Shown here: in pieces, positions 43,636 through 53,800 of the stretch
Layout: each line of letters opens with the position of its first letter
Numbering within the stretch: position 1 is the stretch's first letter
NCBI GenBank assembly: GCA_937937585.1
Contig: CALDCB010000011.1
Location: forward strand, 124,001-188,000
From: an uncultured Coriobacteriaceae bacterium
GTDB lineage: Bacteria > Actinomycetota > Coriobacteriia > Coriobacteriales > Eggerthellaceae
Length of the DNA: 64,000 nt
Direction of reading: 5' to 3'
The notes under the pieces: generated by a model
The model's database searches: none
What the model saw: the letters and a program-made list of their open reading frames with translations, nothing else
What the model was told of the DNA's origin: nothing
Translations under genes and position numbers: made by a program

Positions 43636-45453
43636 ATGGAACAACTTTTACTCGATATCATCGATCGCTTGCGCTTGGGCGACGTCACCCCAAACGAACT
43701 CGCCCAGATCGTTCGCGACCACAACGACAACGTCACCGACGTATCGAAGCATTTGGCAAAGAAGAAGCTTCTTCCCTACTACCTGAAAACCAAGTCGGAT
43801 GATCCCGATCGCTGGGCCTCATGGAATGTCGACGACGTCTTGGAGCGCAAGATCTTCGACACCTTGCGCATGAAGCCCCGTCGCACATCGTCGGGCGTTG
43901 CCACCATCACGGTGATCACCAAGCCGCAACCATGCGGCAGCAACTGCGTATACTGCCCGAACGACCTGCGCATGCCGAAAAGCTACCTGTCCAACGAGCC
44001 GGCCTGTCAGCGTGCCGAGCGCAATTTCTTCGACCCCTACCTGCAAGTTGCCTCGCGCATGCGCGCACTCACGCAAATGGGACACGCAACCGACAAAGTC
44101 GAGCTTATCGTTTTGGGTGGCACCTGGAGCGATTACACCCGCCCCTACCAACTTTGGTTCATGAAAGAGCTGTTCAGAGCATTAAACGAATGGCCTATGG
44201 ACAAAATCGAGCTCGCTAACATACGCAAACGCTACGAGGATGCTGGCATCTCAAGCGACCCTGATGTCCTTGAAGAGCTGGTCCGCAGCCACCAAGCAGC
44301 CATCGACAGGGGCGAAGAAACCTACAACCAGGCGTTCGCCACCTTATACGGTGATTCCGCCGCGCATCTTCGCGAAGCCGAAAACGAAACTGCGACAAAA
44401 GACGAGCTGATGGTGCAGCAGTCCGCAAACGAAAAATCAGCGCATCGTGTAGTCGGCCTGGTCATCGAAACACGCCCCGACACGGTCACGCCTCAGAACC
44501 TGACGTTTTTCAGGGAGCTTGGCTGCACGAAAATCCAAATCGGCGTGCAAAGCACGCGCGAGGAAATCCTTCGTCAGAACAACCGCTTCACCCCAATCGA
44601 GCAGGTCACACAGGCGTTCAACCTGATTAGGCTTTATGGGTTCAAAATCCATTCCCACCTGATGGTCAACCTTGTCGGATCAACCCCTGAAAGCGATATC
44701 GAGGATTATCGCGAGTTCGTCACGAACCCCGCGTTCCTTCCCGATGAAGTGAAGCTCTACCCCTGCGCCTTGGTTTCCGGAACCGGGCTGGTCAGCTTAT
44801 ACGAACAGGGTCGTTGGCGTCCCTACACCGAAACGGAACTGATCGACGTCCTTTCGACGAATACGCTCGCGACGCCTCCCTACATTCGCATCAGCCGTAT
44901 GATCAGGGATATCAGTGCTTGCGACATCATGGTTGGGAATAAGAAGACAAACCTTCGCCAAATGGTCGAGTCGCATATCGAGAAGTTAAACGAGGACACC
45001 GCTGTACAGGAAATCCGCTTTCGCGAGATCAACAGACAGGAAGTGCAAGTTTCCAGCCTGCACCTTTCAGACTTCGCATACGAAACCGCACTTGCCCATG
45101 AGCATTTCCTGCAATGGGTTACAGACGACAACCGAATCGCCGGATTCCTGCGCCTTTCCCTCCCCAAATGGGATGAAATCAATGCTCGCGACATAAACGA
45201 CGATCTGGCAGTTTCCGAAGGCGACGCAATGATCCGAGAGGTTCACGTATATGGGCAAGCCGCTCACCTGGGGAAAGACGATGCAGCCGCACAGCATCAC
45301 GGTCTCGGGCGAAAGCTCATCGAGCAAGCCAAGGAAATCGCCCGTGCTGAAGGCTACTCGAAACTGAACGTGATCTCGTCAGTTGGCACGCGTGAGTACT
45401 ATCGCAAACAGGGTTTCGTCAAAGACGGGCTGTATCAAAGCATCGTCCTATAA
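43636..45453 (+). CDS. elp3: Bacterial Elp3 (radical SAM plus GNAT tRNA wobble enzyme)
   Basis: Homologue of the catalytic Elongator subunit; 605 residues. The radical-SAM cluster motif CGSNCVYCPNDLRMPKSY is followed by LSNEPACQRAERNFFDPYLQ and DKVELIVLGGTWSDY, all characteristic of Elp3. VIETRPDTVTPQNL and IQIGVQSTREEILRQNNR belong to the same domain. A GNAT acetyltransferase domain follows in the last 140 residues: REVHVYGQAAHLG, HHGLGRKLIEQAKEIA and VISSVGTREYYRKQGF. Elp3 uses acetyl-CoA and SAM chemistry to install carboxymethyl on U34 of tRNA. The start at 43636 leaves no room for a ribosome leader behind the -10 box, although GAGAG is close. It is divergent from a Trm9-like methyltransferase. 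No other Elongator subunits are present, as expected for bacterial and archaeal Elp3. Confidence 0.93.
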   Translation: MEQLLLDIIDRLRLGDVTPNELAQIVRDHNDNVTDVSKHLAKKKLLPYYLKTKSDDPDRWASWNVDDVLERKIFDTLRMKPRRTSSGVATITVITKPQPCGSNCVYCPNDLRMPKSYLSNEPACQRAERNFFDPYLQVASRMRALTQMGHATDKVELIVLGGTWSDYTRPYQLWFMKELFRALNEWPMDKIELANIRKRYEDAGISSDPDVLEELVRSHQAAIDRGEETYNQAFATLYGDSAAHLREAENETATKDELMVQQSANEKSAHRVVGLVIETRPDTVTPQNLTFFRELGCTKIQIGVQSTREEILRQNNRFTPIEQVTQAFNLIRLYGFKIHSHLMVNLVGSTPESDIEDYREFVTNPAFLPDEVKLYPCALVSGTGLVSLYEQGRWRPYTETELIDVLSTNTLATPPYIRISRMIRDISACDIMVGNKKTNLRQMVESHIEKLNEDTAVQEIRFREINRQEVQVSSLHLSDFAYETALAHEHFLQWVTDDNRIAGFLRLSLPKWDEINARDINDDLAVSEGDAMIREVHVYGQAAHLGKDDAAAQHHGLGRKLIEQAKEIARAEGYSKLNVISSVGTREYYRKQGFVKDGLYQSIVL

Positions 45454-45600
45454 CAAAGAGATCTAAAGGTATTTTCGATAACTCGGATATACGATCGGCA
45501 ATGTCTGAACCCGCTTTAGTCTGATTTCTCTGTATCGGTGTTAGCGATAACCCAGCATTAGTTTTACGTAATAGCGTTTCAAGCCAACTAACGATATCTT

Positions 45601-45647
45601 AGTGAACGTCAATTAAAGCAAACGCGTTCACTCATTGAAACGCGTTT
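45601..45647 (+). promoter_or_regulatory. Overlapping inverted repeats in the metQ leader
   Basis: AGTGAACG (45601-45608) pairs with CGTTCACT (45625-45632). AAACGCGTT (45620-45628) pairs with AACGCGTTT (45639-45647). The two pairings share bases 45625-45628, so they exclude each other. The octamer AACGCGTT is itself palindromic and occurs twice, 18 bp apart, so a protein operator is the alternative reading. The second repeat ends 18 bases before the metQ ATG. Confidence 0.5.
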
Positions 45648-45665
45648 TAAGAAAGGACATCACCA

Positions 45666-46529
45666 ATGGCATTCAGTTTCAAGAAAAAGACGGCGCTTGT
45701 CGCCACGTTCGCCCTGAGCGCGGTACTCGCGTTCGCTCTGGCAGGCTGCGGCGCCAAGAGCTCCACCTCTGACTCCAGCAAGTCCAGCGCTTCCGATGAC
45801 AAAACCATCACCGTCGCCGCAACCCCCTCCCCCCACGCAGAAATCCTGAACGACGCTGTTAAGCCGCTGCTCGAGAAGGAAGGCTACACTCTTGTAGTGA
45901 AGGAGTTCACCGATTACGTTCAGCCTAACACGGTGACCGAAGAGGGCGAGGTCGACGCCAACTACTTCCAGCACATCACTTACCTGAACAACTTCAATGA
46001 CGAGAAGGGCACGCATCTCGCAAGCGTCGCTGCCGTCCACTACGAGCCGTTCGGCCTGTATCCGGGCAAGACCAAGTCCCTCGACGCTTTGGCTGACGGC
46101 GCAACCGTTGCCGTTCCCAACGACGCAACCAACGAAGCTCGCGCACTGCTTCTTCTGCAGGATGCCGGCCTTATCACTTTGAAGGACGACGCGGGCATCA
46201 ATGCCACCACGAACGACATCGTCTCCAACCCGAAGAACCTCAAGTTGAAGGAAGTCGAGGCTGCAACGATCCCCAACATCGTCGCCGACGTTGACCTTGC
46301 CTGCATCAACGGCAACTACGCAATCCCCGCCGGCTTCAAGACCTCCGAGGCCCTTGCAACCGAGTCCGCTACCTCGCTCGCCGCAGAAGCTTATGCAAAT
46401 GTGCTGGTCGTGAAGGATGGCAACCAGGATTCTGATAAGATTAAGGCTCTTGTGAAAGCAATCACGTCCGACGAGGTTCGCACCTACATCAATGACACCT
46501 ACGCCGGCGCAGTCGTCCCCGTCTTCTAA
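45666..46529 (+). CDS. metQ: Methionine ABC transporter substrate-binding lipoprotein
   Basis: NlpA-type lipoprotein of 287 residues that captures methionine outside the membrane. It has a lipoprotein signal peptide ending in the lipobox LAGC (Cys near residue 28) and a Ser/Thr/Lys linker. The binding domain has family motifs ITVAATPSPHAEIL, EGEVDANYFQHITYL and VALHYEPFGLYP-like AAVHYEPFGLYPGK. It is the first gene of a metQNI operon; overlapping inverted repeats in the leader may regulate it. Confidence 0.93.
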   Translation: MAFSFKKKTALVATFALSAVLAFALAGCGAKSSTSDSSKSSASDDKTITVAATPSPHAEILNDAVKPLLEKEGYTLVVKEFTDYVQPNTVTEEGEVDANYFQHITYLNNFNDEKGTHLASVAAVHYEPFGLYPGKTKSLDALADGATVAVPNDATNEARALLLLQDAGLITLKDDAGINATTNDIVSNPKNLKLKEVEAATIPNIVADVDLACINGNYAIPAGFKTSEALATESATSLAAEAYANVLVVKDGNQDSDKIKALVKAITSDEVRTYINDTYAGAVVPVF

Positions 46530-46559
46530 GGGACGCCTACAAAGGAGCTAAAAAGCGAA

Positions 46560-47309
46560 ATGATAGAGCTAGACCATCTAGAAAAGGTCTACCTTGCTCG
46601 CGAAGGCTCGCATCGTGCACTGCACGATGTGAGCCTTACCATTGGCGAGGGGGAGATCTTTGGCATTATCGGCCAGTCGGGCGCAGGCAAGTCCACGCTC
46701 GTACGTTGCATCAATCTTCTTGAGCGTCCCACGTCGGGGCGCATTCTCATCGATGGCGTTGACGTAACCAACTACCACGGTCGCGAGCTGCGAAAGCTTC
46801 GCGAGGGAATCGGCATGATCTTCCAGAATTTCAGCCTGTTCCAACAGCGCACCGTGCTCGACAATGTCATATTCCCGCTCACCATCCATGGCGAGAAAAA
46901 AGATGCTGCCAAGAAGCGCGCGCTTGAACTGCTTGAAGTCGTTGAACTGGCCGACAAGGCACAGCGCTACCCCAGCGAGCTTTCCGGCGGTCAGCAGCAA
47001 CGCGTCGCCATCGCACGCGCGCTGGCGAACAACCCGCGCATCATGCTTTGCGACGAGGCCACAAGCGCGCTTGACACGCGCACCACGGTGTCGGTTCTCA
47101 ACTTGCTCGCGAAAATCAACAAGGAACTGGGCGTCACGCTTGTCGTCATCACCCACTCACTCGCCGTTGCTCGCCACATCTGTGATCGCGTTGCCGTAAT
47201 CGACGGCGGCGTCATCGTCGAAGAAGGCCCCACGCGTCAGGTCCTTGAAAACCCGCAGAGCGATGCTGCCCGCGAGCTTGTTTCGTTCGATAGCCTGGAG
47301 GTGAAGTAG
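46560..47309 (+). CDS. metN: Methionine ABC transporter ATP-binding protein, short form
   Basis: ATPase of the Met importer, 249 residues. Walker A is GQSGAGKSTLVRCINLLERP, the signature LSGGQQQRVAIARAL, Walker B IMLCDEATSALD, and the H-loop VVITHS. E. coli MetN is about 340 residues because of a C-terminal ACT-like domain that binds methionine for trans-inhibition; this protein ends soon after the ATPase core, so that feedback domain is missing. It is followed after 1 base by metI. Confidence 0.92.
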   Translation: MIELDHLEKVYLAREGSHRALHDVSLTIGEGEIFGIIGQSGAGKSTLVRCINLLERPTSGRILIDGVDVTNYHGRELRKLREGIGMIFQNFSLFQQRTVLDNVIFPLTIHGEKKDAAKKRALELLEVVELADKAQRYPSELSGGQQQRVAIARALANNPRIMLCDEATSALDTRTTVSVLNLLAKINKELGVTLVVITHSLAVARHICDRVAVIDGGVIVEEGPTRQVLENPQSDAARELVSFDSLEVK

Positions 47310-47310
47310 C

Positions 47311-47988
47311 ATGTTCGATTACTCCGCCTTCTTCGCCCAGTATGGCAATCTGTTCCTGCAGGGCACTATCGATACGCTTACCATGACGTGCGTGGCCACC
47401 CTTCTTGCGTACGTCATCGGCATCCCGCTGGGCATCCTTCTGGTCGTCACGGGGCCGAACGGCCTGCACCCCAACCGCATTCTCTCAACTGTCGTCGGCT
47501 GGATCGTGAACATCGGGCGCTCCGTGCCTTTCATCATCCTGTTGGTAGCGCTCATCCCATTCACTCGTTTCGTAGTGGGAACCTCGCTTGGCGTTCCCGG
47601 TGCGGTTGTGCCACTTGTAGTCACCGCAGCGCCCTTCGCCGCGCGCATGGTTGAGCAAAGCCTTGAGGAAACCGACGCCGGCCTTATCGAAGCGGCTCAG
47701 AGTTTCGGTGCTTCCACCTGGCAAATCGTCTACAAGGTGTACTTGAAGGAAACGCTTCCTTCGCTTGTTCGCGGTGCTGCGATCACCTTCGTCACCCTGT
47801 TCGGCTACTCCGCCATGGCTGGCACGGTTGGCGCCGGCGGCTTGGGCGACATCGCCATCCGCTACGGTTACCAACGCTTCCAAACCGACGTCATGATCTT
47901 CGCCGTCCTGCTGTGCATCGTGCTTGTTATCGCCTTTCAGGCAATCGGCGACGTCACTGCCCGCAAGATCGACAAGCGCCGCAGATAA
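47311..47988 (+). CDS. metI: Methionine ABC transporter permease
   Basis: Membrane permease of 225 residues with about five hydrophobic helices. It has the MetI-family coupling motif EAAQSFGASTWQIVYKVYLKE and the upstream VNIGRSVPFIILLVALIPFT. The end includes GAGGLGDIAIRYGYQRF, conserved in MetI. The ribosome site GGAGG lies within the end of metN. Confidence 0.94.
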   Translation: MFDYSAFFAQYGNLFLQGTIDTLTMTCVATLLAYVIGIPLGILLVVTGPNGLHPNRILSTVVGWIVNIGRSVPFIILLVALIPFTRFVVGTSLGVPGAVVPLVVTAAPFAARMVEQSLEETDAGLIEAAQSFGASTWQIVYKVYLKETLPSLVRGAAITFVTLFGYSAMAGTVGAGGLGDIAIRYGYQRFQTDVMIFAVLLCIVLVIAFQAIGDVTARKIDKRRR

Positions 47989-48084
47989 ATTCAAGTTCGT
48001 CACCGAGCTCGATCTTTTCGGGAGCCGTACTCCACAGCGAGTGCGGTTCCTTTTGTTTGGATGATCACATACCGCATCGCCAAC

Positions 48085-48113
48085 GAAAAACGGGCGCGAA
48101 TCATCGCGCCCGT
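48085..48113 (-). terminator. Terminator of luxS, shared with metI
   Basis: ACGGGCGCGA and TCGCGCCCGT form a perfect 10-bp stem with a 4-base loop. On the minus strand it is followed by TTTTCG. Confidence 0.85.
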
Positions 48114-48144
48114 TCCTAACTGTTATTTGCCTAACGCCCCAGTC

Positions 48145-48633
48145 TTACAGTTGAGGGTAAACCGTGTTCGATTCGTCGAGCTTGGTGAGGGTATTGGCAA
48201 GGTAGCGATCCGCCCACCACTTAGCGCCAACCAGATCGGCGTCGTGCCAGTTACCGCACTCCTCAGGACGAGCACCGGGAATCTCGCCTTCGAATGAAGC
48301 CATGAGCTCGAACATACGACGAACGAGATCGGCGATGTCAGCAGGCTCAAGATCACCGAACAAAAGAAGGTAGAAGCCTGTGCGGCAACCCATCGGACCG
48401 AAATAGAGCACGCGGTCCTTCCACTCATCGTCGTTACGAAGGAACGTCGCGCCCAGATGCTCAATCGCATGAAGCGGAGCGGTGTTGATAACAGGCTCGC
48501 GATTCGGAGCAGTCATGCGCAGATCAAACGTGGTGACAACACCGCCCTTTACCGGATCGGTGTCTTTACGCGAAACGTAAATTCCGGGAATCAAACGCAA
48601 ATGGTCGATGGTGAAACTGGCGATCTTCTCCAT
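48145..48633 (-). CDS. luxS: S-ribosylhomocysteine lyase
   Basis: Cleaves S-ribosylhomocysteine to homocysteine and the autoinducer-2 precursor in the activated methyl cycle. The 162-residue protein has the metal-binding HAIEHLGATFLRN and ECGNWHDADL motifs and the catalytic Cys in GPMGCRTGFY. AGGAGG precedes the ATG. It converges with the methionine transporter operon, so Met uptake and homocysteine recovery are encoded side by side. Confidence 0.96.
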   Translation of the reverse strand: MEKIASFTIDHLRLIPGIYVSRKDTDPVKGGVVTTFDLRMTAPNREPVINTAPLHAIEHLGATFLRNDDEWKDRVLYFGPMGCRTGFYLLLFGDLEPADIADLVRRMFELMASFEGEIPGARPEECGNWHDADLVGAKWWADRYLANTLTKLDESNTVYPQL

Positions 48634-48797
48634 GGATCCTCCTGTCGTGACGAAATCGAGCGACGATGGACGTCGTGTGATTTATGGACTTAGGTTAAAT
48701 CAGCATTATTGCCTTATGCCTGATGAAACGTAAAAACAACTGAAATATCACTCTGTCGAGAAATCGATTTCCTCTTTTGATTTGCTACTATGGAGTG

Positions 48798-50843
48798 ATG
48801 GATACTTTTACTTTCATAACAGCTTGCCTCACCGCCGTTGCACTGCTGTACCTGCCCGGATTTTTCCTTCTACGCGCTTGTGGTCTCAGCCGCCCCTGGT
48901 GCGTCTGCGCGTCTCCCGCGCTGAGCGCCTTCCTGTTCGGCGCGTTCTCATTTGCATGGTGCGCGGCAGGCATTCCCTGCAACGCATTCACTGTCGCCCT
49001 TCCGCCCGTGATCGTTGGCGCAGCCGTTTGCTTTGCACTGCGGCATACGGGCAAAAGCCGTACTCTTTTCATGCCTGCGCTTTCAGGGAAGATGCTCTGC
49101 TTATACGCCGCTGTAGGGATCTTTGCGGGATGCTTCATCTTCCTTCGCGTTTTGCCCGACTTCTCGGCCTTCGCGCAAGCCTGGGATAACCAGCATCACA
49201 TCAACGGCATTCGCGCTTTCGCCGATGCGCAAGCATTCGATTCGCTTAAGCAAACTTCTTTCCAGAGCGCTCTCGACCAACAAGTGAACCCCACCCCCGA
49301 CGCTGGTTTTTACCCGTCAACGTGGATGGCGTTTTGCGCGGTTCTGGTTCAACTGTTCAACGTCGGCGCCGGGTTTGCCGAGAACGCGGTCGATTTCGTT
49401 CTTTGCTCGATCGTGTTCCCATTGGCCATGGCGGCATTCTTCTCGACGATTTTCGAAAACGATGTTCGTAAGGTTGCAATCGGCTCGTCGGCCTGCATAG
49501 CGTTCCAGCTGTTCCCTTGGGAAATGCTGGTATACGGGCCGCTGTTGCCGAACCTTGCTTCATTCTGCTGCATGCCTATCGCCATGGCGCTTGTCACTTC
49601 TGCAATAGCGAATACAAGAACTCCGCGCGACCGCATTGCCCTTGTCATTCTGTTCGCTGTGGCGTGCGTGGGCATCATCTTCCTTCAACCGAATTCGATT
49701 TTCACCATGGCGGTTTTGCTTGCCCCGTTGTTCGTGCAGCGCATTGGCGGCTCGGATGGGCTTGAGCTTGGCCGTGTCCGCATCCACGGGGCGATCCTTG
49801 CCGTTGCGTTCGCTTTGTTCTGCATCGGCGTATGGGTCTTCGCCTACTACGCCCCATTCATGCAGGGCGTTATCCATTCGGGCGTTTGGCATTGGAAGTT
49901 CGCAACCGCCGAAGATGCCGTGGCTAACATCGTCAATCTCGCTTACATCAGAGGCTTCTATCCCTGCTCACCGCAGATCGTCGCCGCGGCCTTGGTCATC
50001 GTCGGAATCATCCGCACCTTCAAAGACCGCCAGCACCTGTGGATGCTCTTCGCCTACCTGCTCACCTGCATCATCACCGTGTCCTGCATGTCGGCAGTCG
50101 AAGAAAGCACGAAAGCGTTCTTCTCGGGATTCTGGTACTCCGACCCCTTCCGCTGTGGCGCCATGGCCTCGATTGCCGCCATGCCCCTGCTCATCCTTGG
50201 ACTTGATTGGCTGATGACGGCAGCCGTAGCTCTTTGCGACAAGGCGCTTCGGAATGAAGACCCATCGAAGGCAAGCAAACTTAGCAGCGGTTTGTGCCTG
50301 GCACTTGCCGGAATGTTCCTGTTCGCAACGCTTGCTCCCAACGTCAACGAGCATTTCCTTAACAGCGACCCGTACCCCACAAGCGCCAGCGGCACCATTG
50401 CCACCTGGCACTCGATCGAACACGGACCCTACACTGCCGACGAGATGCAATTCGCGCGCGAGGCATCCCATTTGACAGGCGATTCCCTTGTAGCAAATCA
50501 ACCGAACGACGGCAGCTTCTACGTTTACGGCGATACTGGAATGCGCACGTTCTACCGAAAGTTCAACGGCTACGGGAATATCCCTGAAACTAAAGAGAGC
50601 TGGCTTGTCCGCGATCACCTTCACGAAGCAGCCTTCAACGACGAAGTTCGCGAAGCCTGTCGCGAACTCAACATGAACTACGTGCTTATCCTGCACCGCC
50701 AGAATATGCCTGAAGGCTTTATCGGCGGGCAATACTATCCTCCCGCCTGGCGTGGTCTGGACGACATCAACGACAGCACGCCCGGATTCGAAATCGTGCT
50801 TGCGAAGGACGACATGCGCCTGTACCGCATCACCTGTCTGTAA
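48798..50843 (+). CDS. Large polytopic membrane protein, possibly GT-C-like
   Basis: Function not known. It is a 681-residue protein with about 12-14 hydrophobic helices in the first 500 residues and a soluble C-terminal domain of about 180 residues. An acidic/aromatic loop after the third or fourth helix (AQAWDNQHHINGIRAFAD) resembles the first extracytoplasmic loop of GT-C glycosyltransferases and of the actinobacterial DUF6541-type proteins. The C-terminal part contains VANQPNDGSFYVYGDTGMRTFY. A role in exporting or adding a surface sugar is possible. The start is uncertain: GGAG is only 2 bases before the ATG at 48798 and a GTG at 48795 is an alternative. The SNF2 gene starts 9 bases after its stop. 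Confidence 0.7.
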   Translation: MDTFTFITACLTAVALLYLPGFFLLRACGLSRPWCVCASPALSAFLFGAFSFAWCAAGIPCNAFTVALPPVIVGAAVCFALRHTGKSRTLFMPALSGKMLCLYAAVGIFAGCFIFLRVLPDFSAFAQAWDNQHHINGIRAFADAQAFDSLKQTSFQSALDQQVNPTPDAGFYPSTWMAFCAVLVQLFNVGAGFAENAVDFVLCSIVFPLAMAAFFSTIFENDVRKVAIGSSACIAFQLFPWEMLVYGPLLPNLASFCCMPIAMALVTSAIANTRTPRDRIALVILFAVACVGIIFLQPNSIFTMAVLLAPLFVQRIGGSDGLELGRVRIHGAILAVAFALFCIGVWVFAYYAPFMQGVIHSGVWHWKFATAEDAVANIVNLAYIRGFYPCSPQIVAAALVIVGIIRTFKDRQHLWMLFAYLLTCIITVSCMSAVEESTKAFFSGFWYSDPFRCGAMASIAAMPLLILGLDWLMTAAVALCDKALRNEDPSKASKLSSGLCLALAGMFLFATLAPNVNEHFLNSDPYPTSASGTIATWHSIEHGPYTADEMQFAREASHLTGDSLVANQPNDGSFYVYGDTGMRTFYRKFNGYGNIPETKESWLVRDHLHEAAFNDEVREACRELNMNYVLILHRQNMPEGFIGGQYYPPAWRGLDDINDSTPGFEIVLAKDDMRLYRITCL

Positions 50844-50852
50844 GAAGGTTCG

Positions 50853-53800
50853 ATGATCCCAGAAGAAGAAATCAAACGCGAATGCTCGCAGCAGACCTAC
50901 CTGCGAGCTCAGCAAATCGCTTCCCGACGCAGCTCATTTCGCTCTGCCGTGGTCAGCTTCAATGATTCACGCGGCGTTCGCACCACGGAGCTTTCGGCCG
51001 GTGTGCTCAGCTCCGACAAAAAGAGGTACTACAAAGCCACCATCCTCGCCGACGAAGCCGTAGGCGAGCTGCTTGACTATGCTTGCACCTGCCCCGCTGC
51101 ATACGAATACAGCGGTATGTGCAAGCACTCGGCGGCGCTGGTCATGCATTACAACCAAAGCCCGCAGTCGTTCATGGGCTATGTTGCCAAGAAACATACG
51201 CGCACCTCATCCGAAGAGCTGTTAGCGCTGATGGAACGCGAATCTGCTCAAACGCTTAACGAGCCTACAGGAAAAATCGAGCTGATCCCGACACTTCGCT
51301 ACTACTTCGGCAACTGGGATCTGAGCTTCAAAGTCGCAGGAAACGGCACCTCGTATGTCCTGAAGAGCATCGACGACTTCATCGATCGCATGCATAATGG
51401 CGCCTTCTATTCCTACGGTAAAAAGCTGTCGTTCACGCACAAGCCCGAACGTCTGGACAAGCGCAGCCTGTCCCTCTTCCGTTTCGTGGAGCGCGCCTGC
51501 GAGCAGCGCGGGTCTCTGTCGCTTACCGGCTCATCCTTCTACTCACTTGATTACGGGTTCGGAAACCGTCGCGGTAACCGCCAACGCACCGCTCGCGACC
51601 TTTCGCTCACTGACATCGAAGTGGTCGAGCTTTTCGAACTACTTGAAGGGCAAACCATTTTCGTCCAAAACGACGAGACCGGTTCGCGCGGCCTCGATTG
51701 GGCTGTTGTCAGCAGCAACGCAAACGGCTCTTACGAAGCCTCGGTCGTCCGCGCCGACCCTGATCTTTCCGTTGATATACGCAAAACCGAGAGCGGTTTC
51801 GGAATCACGCCTCCGTACGAATCGGTGTTCGTTTCTTCTGGCGACAGCCTTTGCATTTGGCGCGGCCGAACGATCTATCTGTGTTCGCCCGAGATGGCGC
51901 GAATCGGCGACCTTCTGCGCACGCTTCACGACAACGAGGGTCTGTTCTTGTCTCAAGAGGATGCGCCACTGTTCTGCTCAACCGTCTTGCCCTTAATGGA
52001 GAAGGCGCTTCCTCTTCAGGTTCCAGACGAACTTGCCAAGATGAAGCCCATCCCCTGCCAAATCAAGTTCTATCTAGACGCAAATAAGAAGCAAATCACC
52101 TGCGAGGCATACGCGGAATACGGCGAAGAATCCTTCCCGCTTACGCTGATCGGTCCGCAAGGCGGTGATTCCGCTGCAATTCACGCTGCATCCACGAAGG
52201 CGGCGAAGACCGAATCGGGCAGAATCGTCCGCGATAACGTGCGTGAAGCAAACGCTGCGCGCATTGCCGGCGAATTCGTCCCCGGCGGCGAGATCGATCT
52301 TCATAATCCCGATATGGTTGGCCCGCTTTTGTTCGGCGGCCTTGTCAAAATGCAGGAAGTCGGCCAGGTCTACACGACAGCCGCTTTCGACAGGCTTATC
52401 TTCGACAAAAGACCGTCCATCTCGACCGGCCTTTCGATGGCGGGAAACCTCATTCAGCTGAATCTCACTTCCGACGAGCTTGAACCCGAAGACGTTGCCT
52501 CGCTTATCGCAAGCTACCGCGAACGAAAGCACTATCACAAGCTGAAAAACGGCGCGTTCTTGGATATCGCCGAGATGGATCAAGCCCAGCTCGAAAAGAT
52601 CGAACAGGCACTCAGCTCGCTTGACATCCCCGCAAAGGACCTTCGCAAAGCTTCGGTCGATTTGCCCGCCTACGACGTGTTCTTCCTAGATGAGCTATTC
52701 GACGACGCAATCAAGGACGAGCAGATCTCGCGCTACATCGACAATTTCAGGAAGGCAAGGGGCAAGGAACAAGAAATCCCGCAATCGCTCAAGGGGACGC
52801 TGCGCCCTTATCAGAAGGAAGGCTTCTCGTGGCTCTCCCTTCTGAGTGACTGCGGATTCGGCGGTATCCTTGCCGACGAAATGGGCCTCGGCAAGTCAAT
52901 CCAGCTCATTTCCTGGATCCTCGCACAAAAAGAAACCGACCCCGGCTTCTCGACGTGCCTGATCGTATGCCCCGCCTCGCTGATCTACAACTGGACAGCC
53001 GAGCTTACGAAGTTCGCTCCATCGCTGAACGTGAAACCTATTGATGGCCAAAAGTACCTCCGCTCAAGAACACGCGCAGAAGCACCCAGCACCGATGTCT
53101 TCGTTGCTTCGTACGACATCCTGCGCATTGACGCGAAGGAGTTCGCCGAGATGGGCTTCTACGCCTGCGTGCTTGACGAGGCGCAATACATAAAGAACCG
53201 CTCCACCAAGTCGGCGCGTGCGGTCGAAAAGCTGAGCACGAAGCACCGTTTCGCTCTTACGGGAACGCCCATCGAGAACAAGCCCAGCGAGCTCTGGAGC
53301 ATCTTCGATTTCCTGATGCCCGGTCTTCTGGGTTCTCCTATGCGCTTCCGCGAGAACTTCGAGATCCCCATCCTTGGAAACGACGACGAAGCCGTGCATC
53401 GCCTGCGCAAGCTGGTGGGCCCGTTCATCCTGAGGCGAACCAAGAAGGAAGTGCTCACCGACCTGCCCGAGAAAACCGAAAGCACCGTTTACGCCGTGCT
53501 TGAGGGCGAGCAGAAACGCTTATATTCCGCACGGGAGCAGCATCTTCGCGACCGCTTGAATATGCAAAAGAAGAAGTCAGCAGGTCGAGGAAGTGCAGGA
53601 TTCGCGCCCGCAAACGAGGAGGTCGCTCGTAAACGGGCAGCCACCCTGAAAAGCAAGCGCCCGGTCATCCGCGAAACAGGTCTTGACGTCGTCGATCCCA
53701 CCGACATGTCAAAGGTCGAGGTTCTTGCCGAGATCACGCGCCTTCGCCAACTGTGCCTTAATCCCAGCCTGGTCTTCGACAACTACCACGCAGGCGCCGC

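Noticed and set aside
45454..45665. SAM-I riboswitch before metQ
   Set aside because: The conserved SAM-I core is not found on either strand of the leader.
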